Counted from the first letter of the stretch, positions 1-5,725 are shown. The stretch is DNA of 10,416 bases from RGIG7378 sp964500525 (GCA_964500525.1 CAZCOE010000079.1:1-10416), one strand, 5' to 3'. The notes: a model not told the origin generated them from the letters alone. Numbers and translations are program-made.

Positions 1-767
1 AATCACGACACCTGTGGGCGTATGTAGAGTATTTACAAAACGAGGGTATGTCTGCATCCTATATTGACGCGACGTTATCCGGCATCCGCTTTTATCACAG
101 GCGCAGCGGGAGTAAAAATCGGCTGCCGGAGAACAAAGACCTGCATTTGGAAAAGCGTCACCCCGGGAAGCTGAATCGCGCATGGATGAAGTCAGAGATC
201 GATAAAGCTTGTAGAATTGCCTGGGACATGGGCGCCCGTGACGTTAATATGGCAATACGGCTTGGCGAGCATTTCGGACTTCGGATCAATGAGATTGTAA
301 CCGTGCGGATCAATCAACTCGAAAACGCATTGAATTACCGGCAGTTCCATGTACCTAGAGGCAAAGGCAATCAGAAGCGAGATATTCCGGTGGACACGCA
401 GGAACAAGTCGAATTGCTGAAACGGCTGTTAAGCTACGCTAAAAAACAGGGCAAGAACCCAGACGATTATCTGCTGTGCGATAATCACGAAAACAGTGTA
501 CTGAAGAAAAAGAAAAGGCTCATACGCTGGATGAACAACCACCGTAAGAAGTTTATCGATCCCGACAGAGCATCAAAGGTCAAGCCCGGCAAGAAACCCA
601 GTGCCGTGGATCGTCTCGGCTTTCATTCACTGCGGCATTACTACGAACAGCAATACGAAAGCCGTTTGCGTGCAGCGGGAAAGATGACGGACAAGCAAGT
701 TCGCCGTGAAGTGTCCGAAAGTTTGGGACACCACAGACCGTCAGTCACAGAGCTTTATACCGAGTAA
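1..767 (+). CDS. Tyrosine recombinase (phage-type integrase), 5' end missing
   Basis: The reading frame is open to the left edge (first full codon at 3), so the gene begins outside the window. The ATG at 48 is internal: 15 in-frame codons precede it, they read like the end of a SAM-like core-binding domain, and the GAGGG before it is only one base away. The visible part is about 254 residues. Counting from that ATG, the catalytic set is complete: Arg in GLRINE (~74), Lys in the RGKGNQKR hairpin (~105), HSLRH (~193-197), LGHH (~226-229) and the nucleophile Tyr in ELYTE (~237). The protein ends two residues after this Tyr, an unusually short tail. By family it cuts and rejoins DNA through a 3'-phosphotyrosine. 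It resembles integrase-domain proteins of integrative elements and differs strongly from the second recombinase at 1166. Its partner site is unknown. It could act in element excision, dimer resolution or cassette movement. Confidence 0.85.
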   Translation, partial: SRHLWAYVEYLQNEGMSASYIDATLSGIRFYHRRSGSKNRLPENKDLHLEKRHPGKLNRAWMKSEIDKACRIAWDMGARDVNMAIRLGEHFGLRINEIVTVRINQLENALNYRQFHVPRGKGNQKRDIPVDTQEQVELLKRLLSYAKKQGKNPDDYLLCDNHENSVLKKKKRLIRWMNNHRKKFIDPDRASKVKPGKKPSAVDRLGFHSLRHYYEQQYESRLRAAGKMTDKQVRREVSESLGHHRPSVTELYTE

Positions 768-807
768 TATCGGTGTAGATATTTGATTTTAGGAAGGAGA
801 AATTTGA

Positions 808-924
808 ATGAGCTTAAAACTCGTCATTCTGAAGAAAGGAGTCAAACCATATGATAGAAAAAATCGGTATGACCGTAGAGGAAGCTGCCGGTTATACAGG
901 CATCGGAAGAAATACCCTCCGTAA
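808..924 (+). CDS. Possible 38-residue leader-like ORF overlapping the excisionase gene
   Basis: An ATG at 808 follows a good ribosome binding site (AGGAAGGAGA, 791-800, 7 bases away) and opens a 38-codon frame. This frame ends at 924, inside and out of frame with the excisionase gene at 851. The product is very basic (many Arg and Lys) and shows no motif I recognise. The beginning, MSLKLVILKKG, looks more protein-like than the rest, which is simply the excisionase sequence read in another frame. It may be a leader that couples ribosomes onto the excisionase start, the stump of a disrupted gene, or chance. The only positive evidence is the strong ribosome binding site, which otherwise serves no gene. 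Confidence 0.25.
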   Translation: MSLKLVILKKGVKPYDRKNRYDRRGSCRLYRHRKKYPP

Positions 925-1063
925 TCTTGTAAACCTTGGGAAGCTTCCGGCGCTGCGCGTCGGTCGAAAGAACATTATCCGCACCGATGTATTGCTGAAA
1001 TTTTTAGAGAAAAACCAAGGTGTGAATTTGCTGAATTATGATGAAGTACGACCGATCAAATAA
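851..1063 (+). CDS. xis: Excisionase-family DNA-binding protein (Xis-like, helix-turn-helix)
   Basis: This is a 70-residue protein with the MerR/excisionase-type winged helix-turn-helix. Residues 7-27 (MTVEEAAGYTGIGRNTLRNL) form the helix-turn-helix, and GKLPALRVGRKNIIR (~30-44) forms the wing, followed by a short C-terminal helix. The length and pattern match Xis of the Tn916 family. Such proteins bind and bend the element ends and turn the integrase towards excision. The ATG is preceded by AAGAAAGGA (832-840) at about 10 bases. It lies between two recombinase genes on the same strand and about 100 bp ahead of the integrase it probably serves. The assignment as an element recombination factor rests on family plus position. 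A transcriptional regulator with the same fold is the alternative. Confidence 0.85.
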   Translation: MIEKIGMTVEEAAGYTGIGRNTLRNLVNLGKLPALRVGRKNIIRTDVLLKFLEKNQGVNLLNYDEVRPIK

Positions 1064-1077
1064 GCCAAATCAGGCGG

Positions 1078-1141
1078 ACGGACTGTTGCTTTCGTCATAT
1101 TTTCATGCTATTATTGTATCAGACACATCGCAACAGTTCCG
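1078..1141. repeat. Inverted repeat flanking the probable int promoter
   Basis: ACTGTTGC at 1082-1089 is exactly the reverse complement of GCAACAGT at 1130-1137. The match extends outward to CGG/CCG if one base is skipped (1078-1089 against 1130-1141). The two arms bracket the probable -35/-10 region of the integrase promoter. They could be a paired operator for Xis or another element repressor, or an mRNA stem. The 40-bp spacing favours a looped protein-DNA site over a simple hairpin, but this is inference. Confidence 0.4.
1086..1114 (+). promoter_or_regulatory. Probable sigma-A promoter of the integrase gene
   Basis: TTGCTT (1086-1091) is followed after 17 bases by TATTAT (1109-1114). The -10 carries an extended TG motif (TGCTATTAT from 1106). 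The -35 is weak (3 of 6) but the extended -10 compensates. Transcription would start near 1121, giving a leader of about 45 bases before the int ATG. A separate promoter between xis and int is also the arrangement known for Tn916. Confidence 0.5.
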
Positions 1142-1165
1142 TTTGCCAAAAGAAAGGGGTCAATT

Positions 1166-2422
1166 ATGGCAAAAGGATCTGTCAGAAAGAAAGGAAAGAA
1201 GTGGTATTATCGCTTTTATGTAGAAGATGAAAGCGGGAACCGTGTCCAAAAAGAATATCCGGGAACGGAAAGCAAAAGCGAGACCGAAGCATTGCTTCGC
1301 AGGGCAATGGAGGATTATGAAAGCCGCCAATTTGTTGCAAAGGCTACAAACATTACCCTTGGTGATATGCTAACGCAATGGATCAATGAGGAAGTTGTGC
1401 CGAGCGGCAGAAGCAACGGAACGGTAAGAGCCTACTCGCATATTGTTGACTGTATTAAAGCGCTGCCTCTTGGTAAACGCAAGTTACAAACAGTGAAAGC
1501 GGAACATCTGCAAAAGTATTTTGATTCGCTCACCAATGTGTCATCAATGCGTATCTATTCCTATGCGGCAGTGTTGCGCGGAGCCTTTCGCTTTGCGGTA
1601 TTTCCGAAGCAGCTCATTACCTTCAACCCGATGCAGTATGTCAATATTCGAGCAAAGCACAGCGATTACGCACTGTTTGAGGAAGAAGATAAGAAGTTTA
1701 CCATCATAACACTGGAGCAATTCAAACAGATTGCCGAGCGTCTGCAAGCCAAGAAAAGTCCGGCTTTGCTGCCAATCAAAATCGCATATTATACAGGTCT
1801 GCGGCTCGGAGAAGTCTGTGCGTTGACATGGCAGGATATTGATCTTGACGAGCAGTGCTTAACCGTTCGGCGCAGTATGATCTACGATGGCAAACGAAAA
1901 GCGTCGGAAATCGGTCCGACCAAACGAAGCAAGATACGCACGGTGGATTTCGGTGATACCCTCACGAATATCCTGAAAGAGGCTAAGGCGCAACAGCAAA
2001 ACGACGCGAAACGGTATAAGGAACTCTACAAACGGAATTATTACCGGCAGGTAAAGGAAGACAATCGAACATATTATGACTTATATGCGCTCGATGAAAC
2101 ACAATCGATTCCCGATGATTATACGCCGGTATCGTTTGTATGTCGACACAGTGACGGAAAATTCGTTCGCCCTGAGTTGATTGATAAATCCTGCAATCGT
2201 CTGAGCAAAGAGATCGAAGGTTTGGACGGCTTTCATTTTCACAGTTTACGGCATACCTTCACGAGTAATCTTCTCGCTAAAGGCGCTGCGCCGAAGGATG
2301 TACAGGAACTGCTCGGGCATTCCGATGTGAACCTCACAATGAACGTATACGCTCATGCCACAAAGGAAACCAAGCGCAGCTGCGTTCGTCTTCTTGATAC
2401 CCTAGAAAACGATGATGAATGA
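1166..2422 (+). CDS. int: Tn916-type tyrosine integrase of the mobile element
   Basis: This 418-residue protein has the three-part layout of Tn916-type integrases. An N-terminal arm-binding domain covers residues 1-55 (GSVRKKGKKWYYRFYVED, three-stranded fold). A SAM-like core-binding domain covers about 60-165, and the catalytic domain about 175-410. Catalytic residues are visible: Arg in TGLRLGEV, Lys in the GPTKRSKIRTVDF segment, HSLRHTF, LLGHSDVNLT and the nucleophile Tyr in NVYAHAT. The length is typical for the family and the gene looks intact. The ATG has AAAGGGG at 1153-1159. It integrates and, with Xis, excises the element. The gene points at the 3' end of ssrA, only 171 bp away, so ssrA is the likely target site. 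The spacer before ssrA contains repeats suited to arm binding. Confidence 0.95.
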   Translation: MAKGSVRKKGKKWYYRFYVEDESGNRVQKEYPGTESKSETEALLRRAMEDYESRQFVAKATNITLGDMLTQWINEEVVPSGRSNGTVRAYSHIVDCIKALPLGKRKLQTVKAEHLQKYFDSLTNVSSMRIYSYAAVLRGAFRFAVFPKQLITFNPMQYVNIRAKHSDYALFEEEDKKFTIITLEQFKQIAERLQAKKSPALLPIKIAYYTGLRLGEVCALTWQDIDLDEQCLTVRRSMIYDGKRKASEIGPTKRSKIRTVDFGDTLTNILKEAKAQQQNDAKRYKELYKRNYYRQVKEDNRTYYDLYALDETQSIPDDYTPVSFVCRHSDGKFVRPELIDKSCNRLSKEIEGLDGFHFHSLRHTFTSNLLAKGAAPKDVQELLGHSDVNLTMNVYAHATKETKRSCVRLLDTLENDDE

Positions 2423-2424
2423 AA

Positions 2425-2469
2425 AACTTTCCCTTAAAATCCTCATAAGGGAAAATTTAAGGGAAAGTT
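2425..2469. repeat. 14-bp perfect inverted repeat with a third copy of the same motif (candidate integrase arm sites)
   Basis: AACTTTCCCTTAAA (2425-2438) is the exact reverse complement of TTTAAGGGAAAGTT (2456-2469). The shared core TAAGGGAAA occurs three times: inverted at 2428-2436 and direct at 2446-2454 and 2458-2466, the last two 12 bp apart. The repeat starts three bases after the int stop codon and lies on the element side of ssrA. Tn916-type integrases bind short repeats near the element ends with their N-terminal domain, so these are candidate arm sites. The hairpin could also help end int mRNA, but no U-tract follows. Confidence 0.5.
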
Positions 2470-2496
2470 GCTTTGAAAATAAGTTTTCGCCCGTGG

Positions 2497-2522
2497 AAAT
2501 GCAGTATTTGCAAGGATTTGCA
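2497..2522 (+). repeat. Three helically phased 7-bp motifs near the element end
   Basis: AAATGCA (2497-2503), ATTTGCA (2506-2512) and ATTTGCA (2516-2522) start 9 and 10 bp apart, so they face the same side of the helix. Such phasing is typical of cooperative binding by Xis-type proteins. The motif is short, so chance cannot be excluded. Confidence 0.25.
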
Positions 2523-2564
2523 GATAGAATGGGTAGAAAATATCTTTTTTATAGTCCTTAGCCA

Positions 2565-2594
2565 AAAAATCCAAGTCTTCGGACTTGGATTTTT
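2565..2594. terminator. Bidirectional intrinsic terminator between int and ssrA
   Basis: A perfect 13-bp stem pairs 2565-2577 with 2582-2594. On the + strand it closes with a C(UUCG)G tetraloop and ends in five U residues, a good stop for int transcripts. On the minus strand the stem runs into UUUUUU and ends ssrA transcripts. The stem touches the last base of the tmRNA CCA, so primary ssrA transcripts need 3' trimming through this hairpin. Confidence 0.85.
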
Positions 2595-2620
2595 GGTGGA
2601 GATGAGGGGAGTCGAACCCC
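2594..2620. other. Putative element attachment site: 3' end (acceptor and T arm) of ssrA
   Basis: The conserved 3' end of ssrA (TGG at 2594-2596, acceptor strand 2598-2604, T arm 2606-2620 on the + strand) lies directly beside the integrase end of the element. Many tyrosine integrases use the 3' end of ssrA or tRNA genes and restore the gene on insertion, as here. The exact core cannot be fixed, because the second copy at the other junction is outside the window. Confidence 0.55.
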
Positions 2621-2975
2621 TGTCCAAAGCATCTTCCGAGATTACATCTACGAGCGTAGTCATGCATTTAGGATTTCCTCCGGGAATCGCAGCGTGACCA
2701 GCTATTCCCGTCGGTAGCTTCATAGATACAACGTGGCCGCAAAGCTTAAGCGACGTCGTTCATCAGATTGACCTACCGCCTGATAAGGCCTGCATTATGA
2801 CGCCGGCACTCCGCGAGGCAGGTCCCCCGGACCGACGAGCAGCTAATAATTAAGCTGCAAGTGCAAAATCGTTATTATTTGCGTTTATATTTAATTTCCG
2901 ATTTTTATAGAGGCCATCGGAGCCCTCTACTCGCCATAATCCCCTCGGTTGCCCTGTCGAGACCATTACATCCCC
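2594..2975 (-). ncRNA. ssrA: tmRNA (transfer-messenger RNA), one-piece, 382 nt with encoded CCA
   Basis: tmRNA frees stalled ribosomes (trans-translation, with SmpB) and adds a degradation tag. The 5' end GGGGAUG (from 2975) pairs with the 3' acceptor strand CAUCUCC (2604-2598), followed by discriminator A and CCA (2596-2594). The T arm GGGGTTCGACTCCCC is at 2620-2606. The tag frame runs from GCA at 2882-2880 to UAA at 2852-2850 and encodes ANNNDFALAA, whose ALAA end is the usual proteolysis signal. The resume codon is inferred from the tag pattern. The gene is complete although a mobile element sits at its 3' end. It has its own -10 box upstream and a terminator hairpin straight after CCA. 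Reading frames that overlap this RNA are not genes. Confidence 0.97.
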
Positions 2976-2994
2976 AAAAACGATTTGCCAGAGT

Positions 2995-3022
2995 ATTATA
3001 CTATATTCTTGTGAAAAATAAA
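2995..3022 (-). promoter_or_regulatory. Probable ssrA promoter
   Basis: A perfect TATAAT lies at 3000-2995 on the minus strand, 20 bases before the mature tmRNA 5' end. The precursor therefore has a short leader for RNase P to remove. The best -35 at 16 bases spacing is TTTATT (3022-3017), which is weak. Confidence 0.55.
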
Positions 3023-3035
3023 CTGGAAATATAAA

Positions 3036-3623
3036 CTATTGTTCGATCAAGTATGCCCTGCAGGGAGCCCCTTCAAAACCTGCCAGATTAAGTGGCGCTG
3101 CACTGAGCCAATATGACTTCTCCTCCACATCCCGTAGTACAATTCCCTCCAGCAATGCTATACCGGCTCCCAGCAGTATATTGTGAACCTCCATGGGAGC
3201 ATCCTTGGGTCCTACTGTCTGTCCACAATTGCCCAACAGCTTAATCCCGGAGCCTGCGAATACAGTTGCAGCCTCTGCAGTCACTGTAACATTTCCTGCA
3301 ATCAATATTCTCTCATCTGCCCCTGCATTACCAGCTGAAGCCAGAATATCCGCTGCTCCCCGACTATCCAGGTTCCCATCATGATACGCCACATAACACT
3401 TGCCCACAAAAGGATTCAGACCCAGTTGATCCACAGTTTTGCCATTTGCAATAAAGTGGGCCGGAGCATCCACGTGGGTTCCGTTGTGAGCACACATGCT
3501 GAAACCGGACAAATTGTACAGATCCCCATTGGATATGCTGGAATATTGAACCGCCTGAGGTACAGGGTCCCCGGGATACACAGCTGATGAAAGCACTTCC
3601 TGAGAAATATCGATTATCCTCAT
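3036..3623 (-). CDS. Cyclase-family metal-dependent hydrolase (kynurenine formamidase-like)
   Basis: This 195-residue protein belongs to the cyclase family (PF04199), which includes the bacterial kynurenine formamidase KynB. The signature HNGTHVDAPAHF spans residues 46-57, giving His50, Asp52 and His56 as metal ligands by homology. The second ligand group, HNILLGAGIALLEG, starts at 147 (His147, Glu159). No signal peptide is seen, so it is probably cytosolic. The ATG at 3623 has GGAGGAAT just upstream. Where KynB has a conserved Asp-Thr/Ser-Pro-Ser-type loop before the second His, this protein has GNCGQTVGPKDAP (131-143), so substrate choice may differ. No tryptophan-breakdown genes lie nearby, so I do not assign kynurenine as substrate. 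It follows tyrS on the same strand behind a probable terminator and may get readthrough from it. Confidence 0.85.
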   Translation of the reverse strand: MRIIDISQEVLSSAVYPGDPVPQAVQYSSISNGDLYNLSGFSMCAHNGTHVDAPAHFIANGKTVDQLGLNPFVGKCYVAYHDGNLDSRGAADILASAGNAGADERILIAGNVTVTAEAATVFAGSGIKLLGNCGQTVGPKDAPMEVHNILLGAGIALLEGIVLRDVEEKSYWLSAAPLNLAGFEGAPCRAYLIEQ

Positions 3624-3632
3624 AATTCCTCC

Positions 3633-3667
3633 AAAAACAGGCCAATGCGCCCCGAAAGACGCATTGG
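3633..3667 (-). terminator. Probable intrinsic terminator after tyrS, just ahead of the cyclase gene
   Basis: On the minus strand CCAATGCG (3667-3660) pairs with CGCATTGG (3649-3642), and UUUUU follows after four bases (3637-3633). The U-tract runs directly into the cyclase ribosome binding site. It would end most tyrS transcripts, with some readthrough. Confidence 0.6.
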
Positions 3668-3689
3668 ATTGATGTCAATTATTTGCAGA

Positions 3690-4910
3690 TTACATTGTAA
3701 CCTTGTGGTATGTCTTCTTACCCTTCTTGATGGTTATTCCCTGTGCCAGCTGTTCCTCAGTTACCCTTGCCATAATGTCGGTAACCTTATCGCCATTTAC
3801 GGACACGCCGCCGCCGGCAATCAGCTTACGAGCCTCATTCCTTGATGAGCAAAGCCCTGTGGCCACCATAAGGTCAATAACGGTAATTTCTCCATCTGTC
3901 AGCTTATCTGCTGTTAGCTGAGTTGTAGGCATGTTGGTATCCTCTACACCGTGTTCAAACAGCGCCTTTGCAGCTGCCTTGGCCTTGTCTGCCTCCTCCT
4001 GACCGTGAACCAGCTTGGTAAGCTCGTAGGCCAGAATCTCCTTGGCGGTGTTGAGTTGTGCCCCCTCCCAGGAATCCATCTTGTCTATCTCCTCAAGAGG
4101 CAGGAATGTAAGCATACGAATGCACTTGAGAACATCCTTGTCGTTCACGTTGCGCCAGTACTGGTAGAAGTCGAATGGTGAAGTCTTGTTGGGATCCAGC
4201 CAGACAGCGCCGTTAGCTGTCTTGCCCATCTTCTTGCCCTCGGAGTTCAAGAGCAAAGTGATAGTCATTGCATGAGCGTCCTTGCCAAGCTTGCGCCTGA
4301 TAAGTTCTGTGCCTCCCAGCATGTTGGACCATTGGTCATCTCCGCCGAACTGCATATTGCAGCCGTACTCCTTGAACAGGTGATAGAAGTCGTAGGACTG
4401 CATTATCATGTAGTTAAACTCCAGGAAGGACAGTCCCTTCTCCATACGCTGTTTGTAGCACTCGGCTCTCAGCATGTTGTTGACGGAGAAACAGGTACCA
4501 ACCTCTCTCAGCAACTCCACGTAGTTCAGCTTAAGCAGCCAATCTGCGTTGTTCACAGCAATAGCTCCCCCGGGGCCAAAGTCGATAAACCTCTCCATCT
4601 GTGCCTTAAAGCAGCGGCAGTTGTGCTCTATTGCCTCGGGAGTCAGCATAGAACGCAGGTCAGAGCGCCCGGAGGGATCTCCGATATATCCTGTTCCGCC
4701 TCCCAACAATACAACGGGCCTATTTCCTGCCATCTGCAATCTCTTCATCAGGCAAAGTGCCATGAAGTGACCAACATGCAGTGAATCAGCTGTGGGGTCA
4801 AATCCAATATAGAAAGTGGCCTTGCCGTTATTGATCATTTCCCTGATCTCGGCTTCATTTGTTACCTGAGCAATCAGGCCTCTTGCCTTCAGTTCCTCAT
4901 AAATACCCAT
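3690..4910 (-). CDS. tyrS: Tyrosyl-tRNA synthetase
   Basis: This class I synthetase charges tRNA-Tyr with tyrosine in the cytosol. The 406 residues carry the HIGH-type motif HVGH (45-48), GYIGDPSG (74-81), FGGDDQW (188-194), the KMSKS-type loop KMGKT (227-231) and a C-terminal S4 RNA-binding domain (~343-405). The start is the ATG at 4910 (MGIYEELKARG), with AAGGAGAG upstream. The frame stays open up to 4994, but that stretch is the T-box terminator and antiterminator, not protein. Expression is controlled by the tyrosine T-box leader directly upstream, so uncharged tRNA-Tyr should raise it. All catalytic motifs are present and the length is normal for the family. Confidence 0.97.
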   Translation of the reverse strand: MGIYEELKARGLIAQVTNEAEIREMINNGKATFYIGFDPTADSLHVGHFMALCLMKRLQMAGNRPVVLLGGGTGYIGDPSGRSDLRSMLTPEAIEHNCRCFKAQMERFIDFGPGGAIAVNNADWLLKLNYVELLREVGTCFSVNNMLRAECYKQRMEKGLSFLEFNYMIMQSYDFYHLFKEYGCNMQFGGDDQWSNMLGGTELIRRKLGKDAHAMTITLLLNSEGKKMGKTANGAVWLDPNKTSPFDFYQYWRNVNDKDVLKCIRMLTFLPLEEIDKMDSWEGAQLNTAKEILAYELTKLVHGQEEADKAKAAAKALFEHGVEDTNMPTTQLTADKLTDGEITVIDLMVATGLCSSRNEARKLIAGGGVSVNGDKVTDIMARVTEEQLAQGITIKKGKKTYHKVTM

Positions 4911-4923
4911 ATTATCTCTCCTT

Positions 4924-4963
4924 AAAATAAAACCGCCCCATCGTGTGTGCCACGAAAGGACGG
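4924..4963 (-). terminator. T-box intrinsic terminator of tyrS
   Basis: A 13-bp stem with one U-U mismatch pairs 4963-4951 with 4945-4933 around a five-base loop and ends in UUUUAUUUU (4932-4924). The 5' arm overlaps the 3' arm of the antiterminator (CCUUUC), so the two folds exclude each other, as T-box control requires. Confidence 0.9.
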
Positions 4964-5200
4964 GATATACCGTGTTACCACCTTTCTTCGCCATGCCCTC
5001 ACGAACATGGCCTTATGGAGTCATAAACTCCTGCACTGCAATAACGGTGTGCCTCCGTCGTAGCCTACTGACATGTGTGTTCGGTACGCAGCTCCGGGAT
5101 GTATTCGCACAAACCGTCCGCCATAGCCTCGCACCAACCGGCTGCTCTCTCCTGCGGCAATCGAATGTGTTACTTGTTCCCTTCGTAGCCTTTGACGAAA
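4924..5200 (-). promoter_or_regulatory. Tyrosine-specific T-box riboswitch (tyrS leader)
   Basis: T-box leaders bind uncharged tRNA and then let transcription continue. Stem I is recognisable: CGCAG pairs with CUGCG below a GAGAGAGC segment. The specifier loop reads GAAUACAUC, with the Tyr codon UAC at 5103-5101 followed by the usual A. The T-box core is GAAAGG-UGGUAACACGG (4986-4970). UGGU (4980-4977) is complementary to the ACCA end expected for tRNA-Tyr, whose discriminator is A. The antiterminator pairs GAAAGG with CCUUUC and ACGG with CCGU. The core differs from the common UGGNACC in reading UGGUAAC. The terminator and the tyrS ribosome binding site follow. Leader length is about 285 bases from the predicted start. 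Reading frames on both strands here are artefacts of the structured RNA. Confidence 0.93.
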
Positions 5201-5203
5201 CAT

Positions 5204-5232
5204 AAGATATATCATTGTGAGCAGACAGTCAA
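5204..5232 (-). promoter_or_regulatory. Probable promoter of the T-box/tyrS transcript
   Basis: TTGACT (5232-5227) is followed after 17 bases by TATCTT (5209-5204) on the minus strand. The -35 matches 5 of 6 and the -10 matches 4 of 6 consensus bases. Transcription would begin near 5197, just before T-box stem I, which fits the leader. Confidence 0.6.
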
Positions 5233-5289
5233 GTAGATATTCATCACTGAAGCGAAAAGCCAGATTTCTCTTCGTCCCCTTCAAAGTGT

Positions 5290-5311
5290 AACTTAACTTT
5301 TCACTTAAACA
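5290..5311 (+). repeat. Degenerate heptamer-repeat remnant
   Basis: CTTAACTTTTCACT at 5292-5305 is identical to 10297-10310, inside the heptamer array upstream of glpK. It is a single degenerate unit pair here, behind the tyrS promoter and in an AT-rich gap. The surrounding gene-free stretch (5233-5464) otherwise holds only the promoter of the 78-residue gene, the tyrS promoter edge and low-complexity AT runs. Confidence 0.4.
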
Positions 5312-5335
5312 AGTAAATATAATTTTTTTATACTA

Positions 5336-5364
5336 TTGCTAAGTGTAGATTATTATGATATAAG
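5336..5364 (+). promoter_or_regulatory. Probable promoter of the 78-residue membrane protein gene
   Basis: TTGCTA (5336-5341) is followed after 17 bases by TATAAG (5359-5364), which carries an extended TG (TGATATAAG). An imperfect inverted repeat, GATTAT (5348-5353) against ATAATC (5365-5370), overlaps the -10 and could be an operator. The predicted 5' leader is about 95 bases long. Confidence 0.45.
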
Positions 5365-5464
5365 ATAATCACAAGAACATAGGAAAGACTTGAAATATAA
5401 GGTAGATTTTACACCACACTTATCCTATACAATATTGGACATTCGTATAACAGAGAGGTGATAT

Positions 5465-5701
5465 ATGAAAAGAAAACTATTTATTATTTGCTTGATTTTT
5501 ATATTAATTCTTGTTGTTCCAATACCTATAGCTCGTAGTAAAGACGGCGGTACAAGAAGATATGTTGCACTTACATATCAAATCATAGATTGGCACCACA
5601 TTTGTGACGATGGTGAAATCTACGATGAAACAAAAATATACCTTTTCCCAAATAATTTTAAGGGTATAGATGAGTTGTTGGAAGAAGAAATTAACGACTA
5701 A
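5465..5701 (+). CDS. Small membrane-anchored or secreted protein of unknown function
   Basis: This 78-residue protein starts MKRKLF, followed by a strongly hydrophobic stretch (residues 5-23, ending VPIPIA). That is either an uncleaved anchor or a signal peptide without a lipobox Cys. The mature part (KDGGTRRYVALTYQIIDWH, then a short acidic tail ending EEEIND) faces outside. Small extracellular proteins with a membrane segment followed by KDGGT and a tyrosine-rich strand are common in clostridia, but I know of no function. The ATG has AGAGAGGTG (5451-5459) at five bases. It is the only + strand gene among minus-strand neighbours and is much more AT-rich, which suggests a separate origin. It stands alone with its own probable promoter and converges on yigZ. 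Confidence 0.8.
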   Translation: MKRKLFIICLIFILILVVPIPIARSKDGGTRRYVALTYQIIDWHHICDDGEIYDETKIYLFPNNFKGIDELLEEEIND

Positions 5702-5725
5702 TGTTTAGTAATGCTTTATGTAAAG

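Noticed and set aside
48..50. ATG at 48 as true start of the first recombinase
   Set aside because: The frame is open upstream with domain-like sequence, and the GAGGG lies only one base from the ATG.
2425..2469. Intrinsic terminator of int
   Set aside because: The 14-bp stem is perfect but has a 17-base loop and no U-tract. The UUCG hairpin at 2565-2594 is the better terminator.
2443..2723. Open frames over the 3' half of ssrA on both strands
   Set aside because: This region is tmRNA with conserved T arm and acceptor stem. The translations are by-products.
4911..4994. N-terminal extension of tyrS starting at 4994
   Set aside because: The stretch is the T-box antiterminator and terminator. 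The ATG at 4910 has a proper ribosome binding site and begins like known TyrS.
4945..5284. Open frames on both strands across the tyrS leader (86 and 87 codons)
   Set aside because: They coincide with the T-box RNA structure, have no ribosome binding site, and do not resemble proteins.
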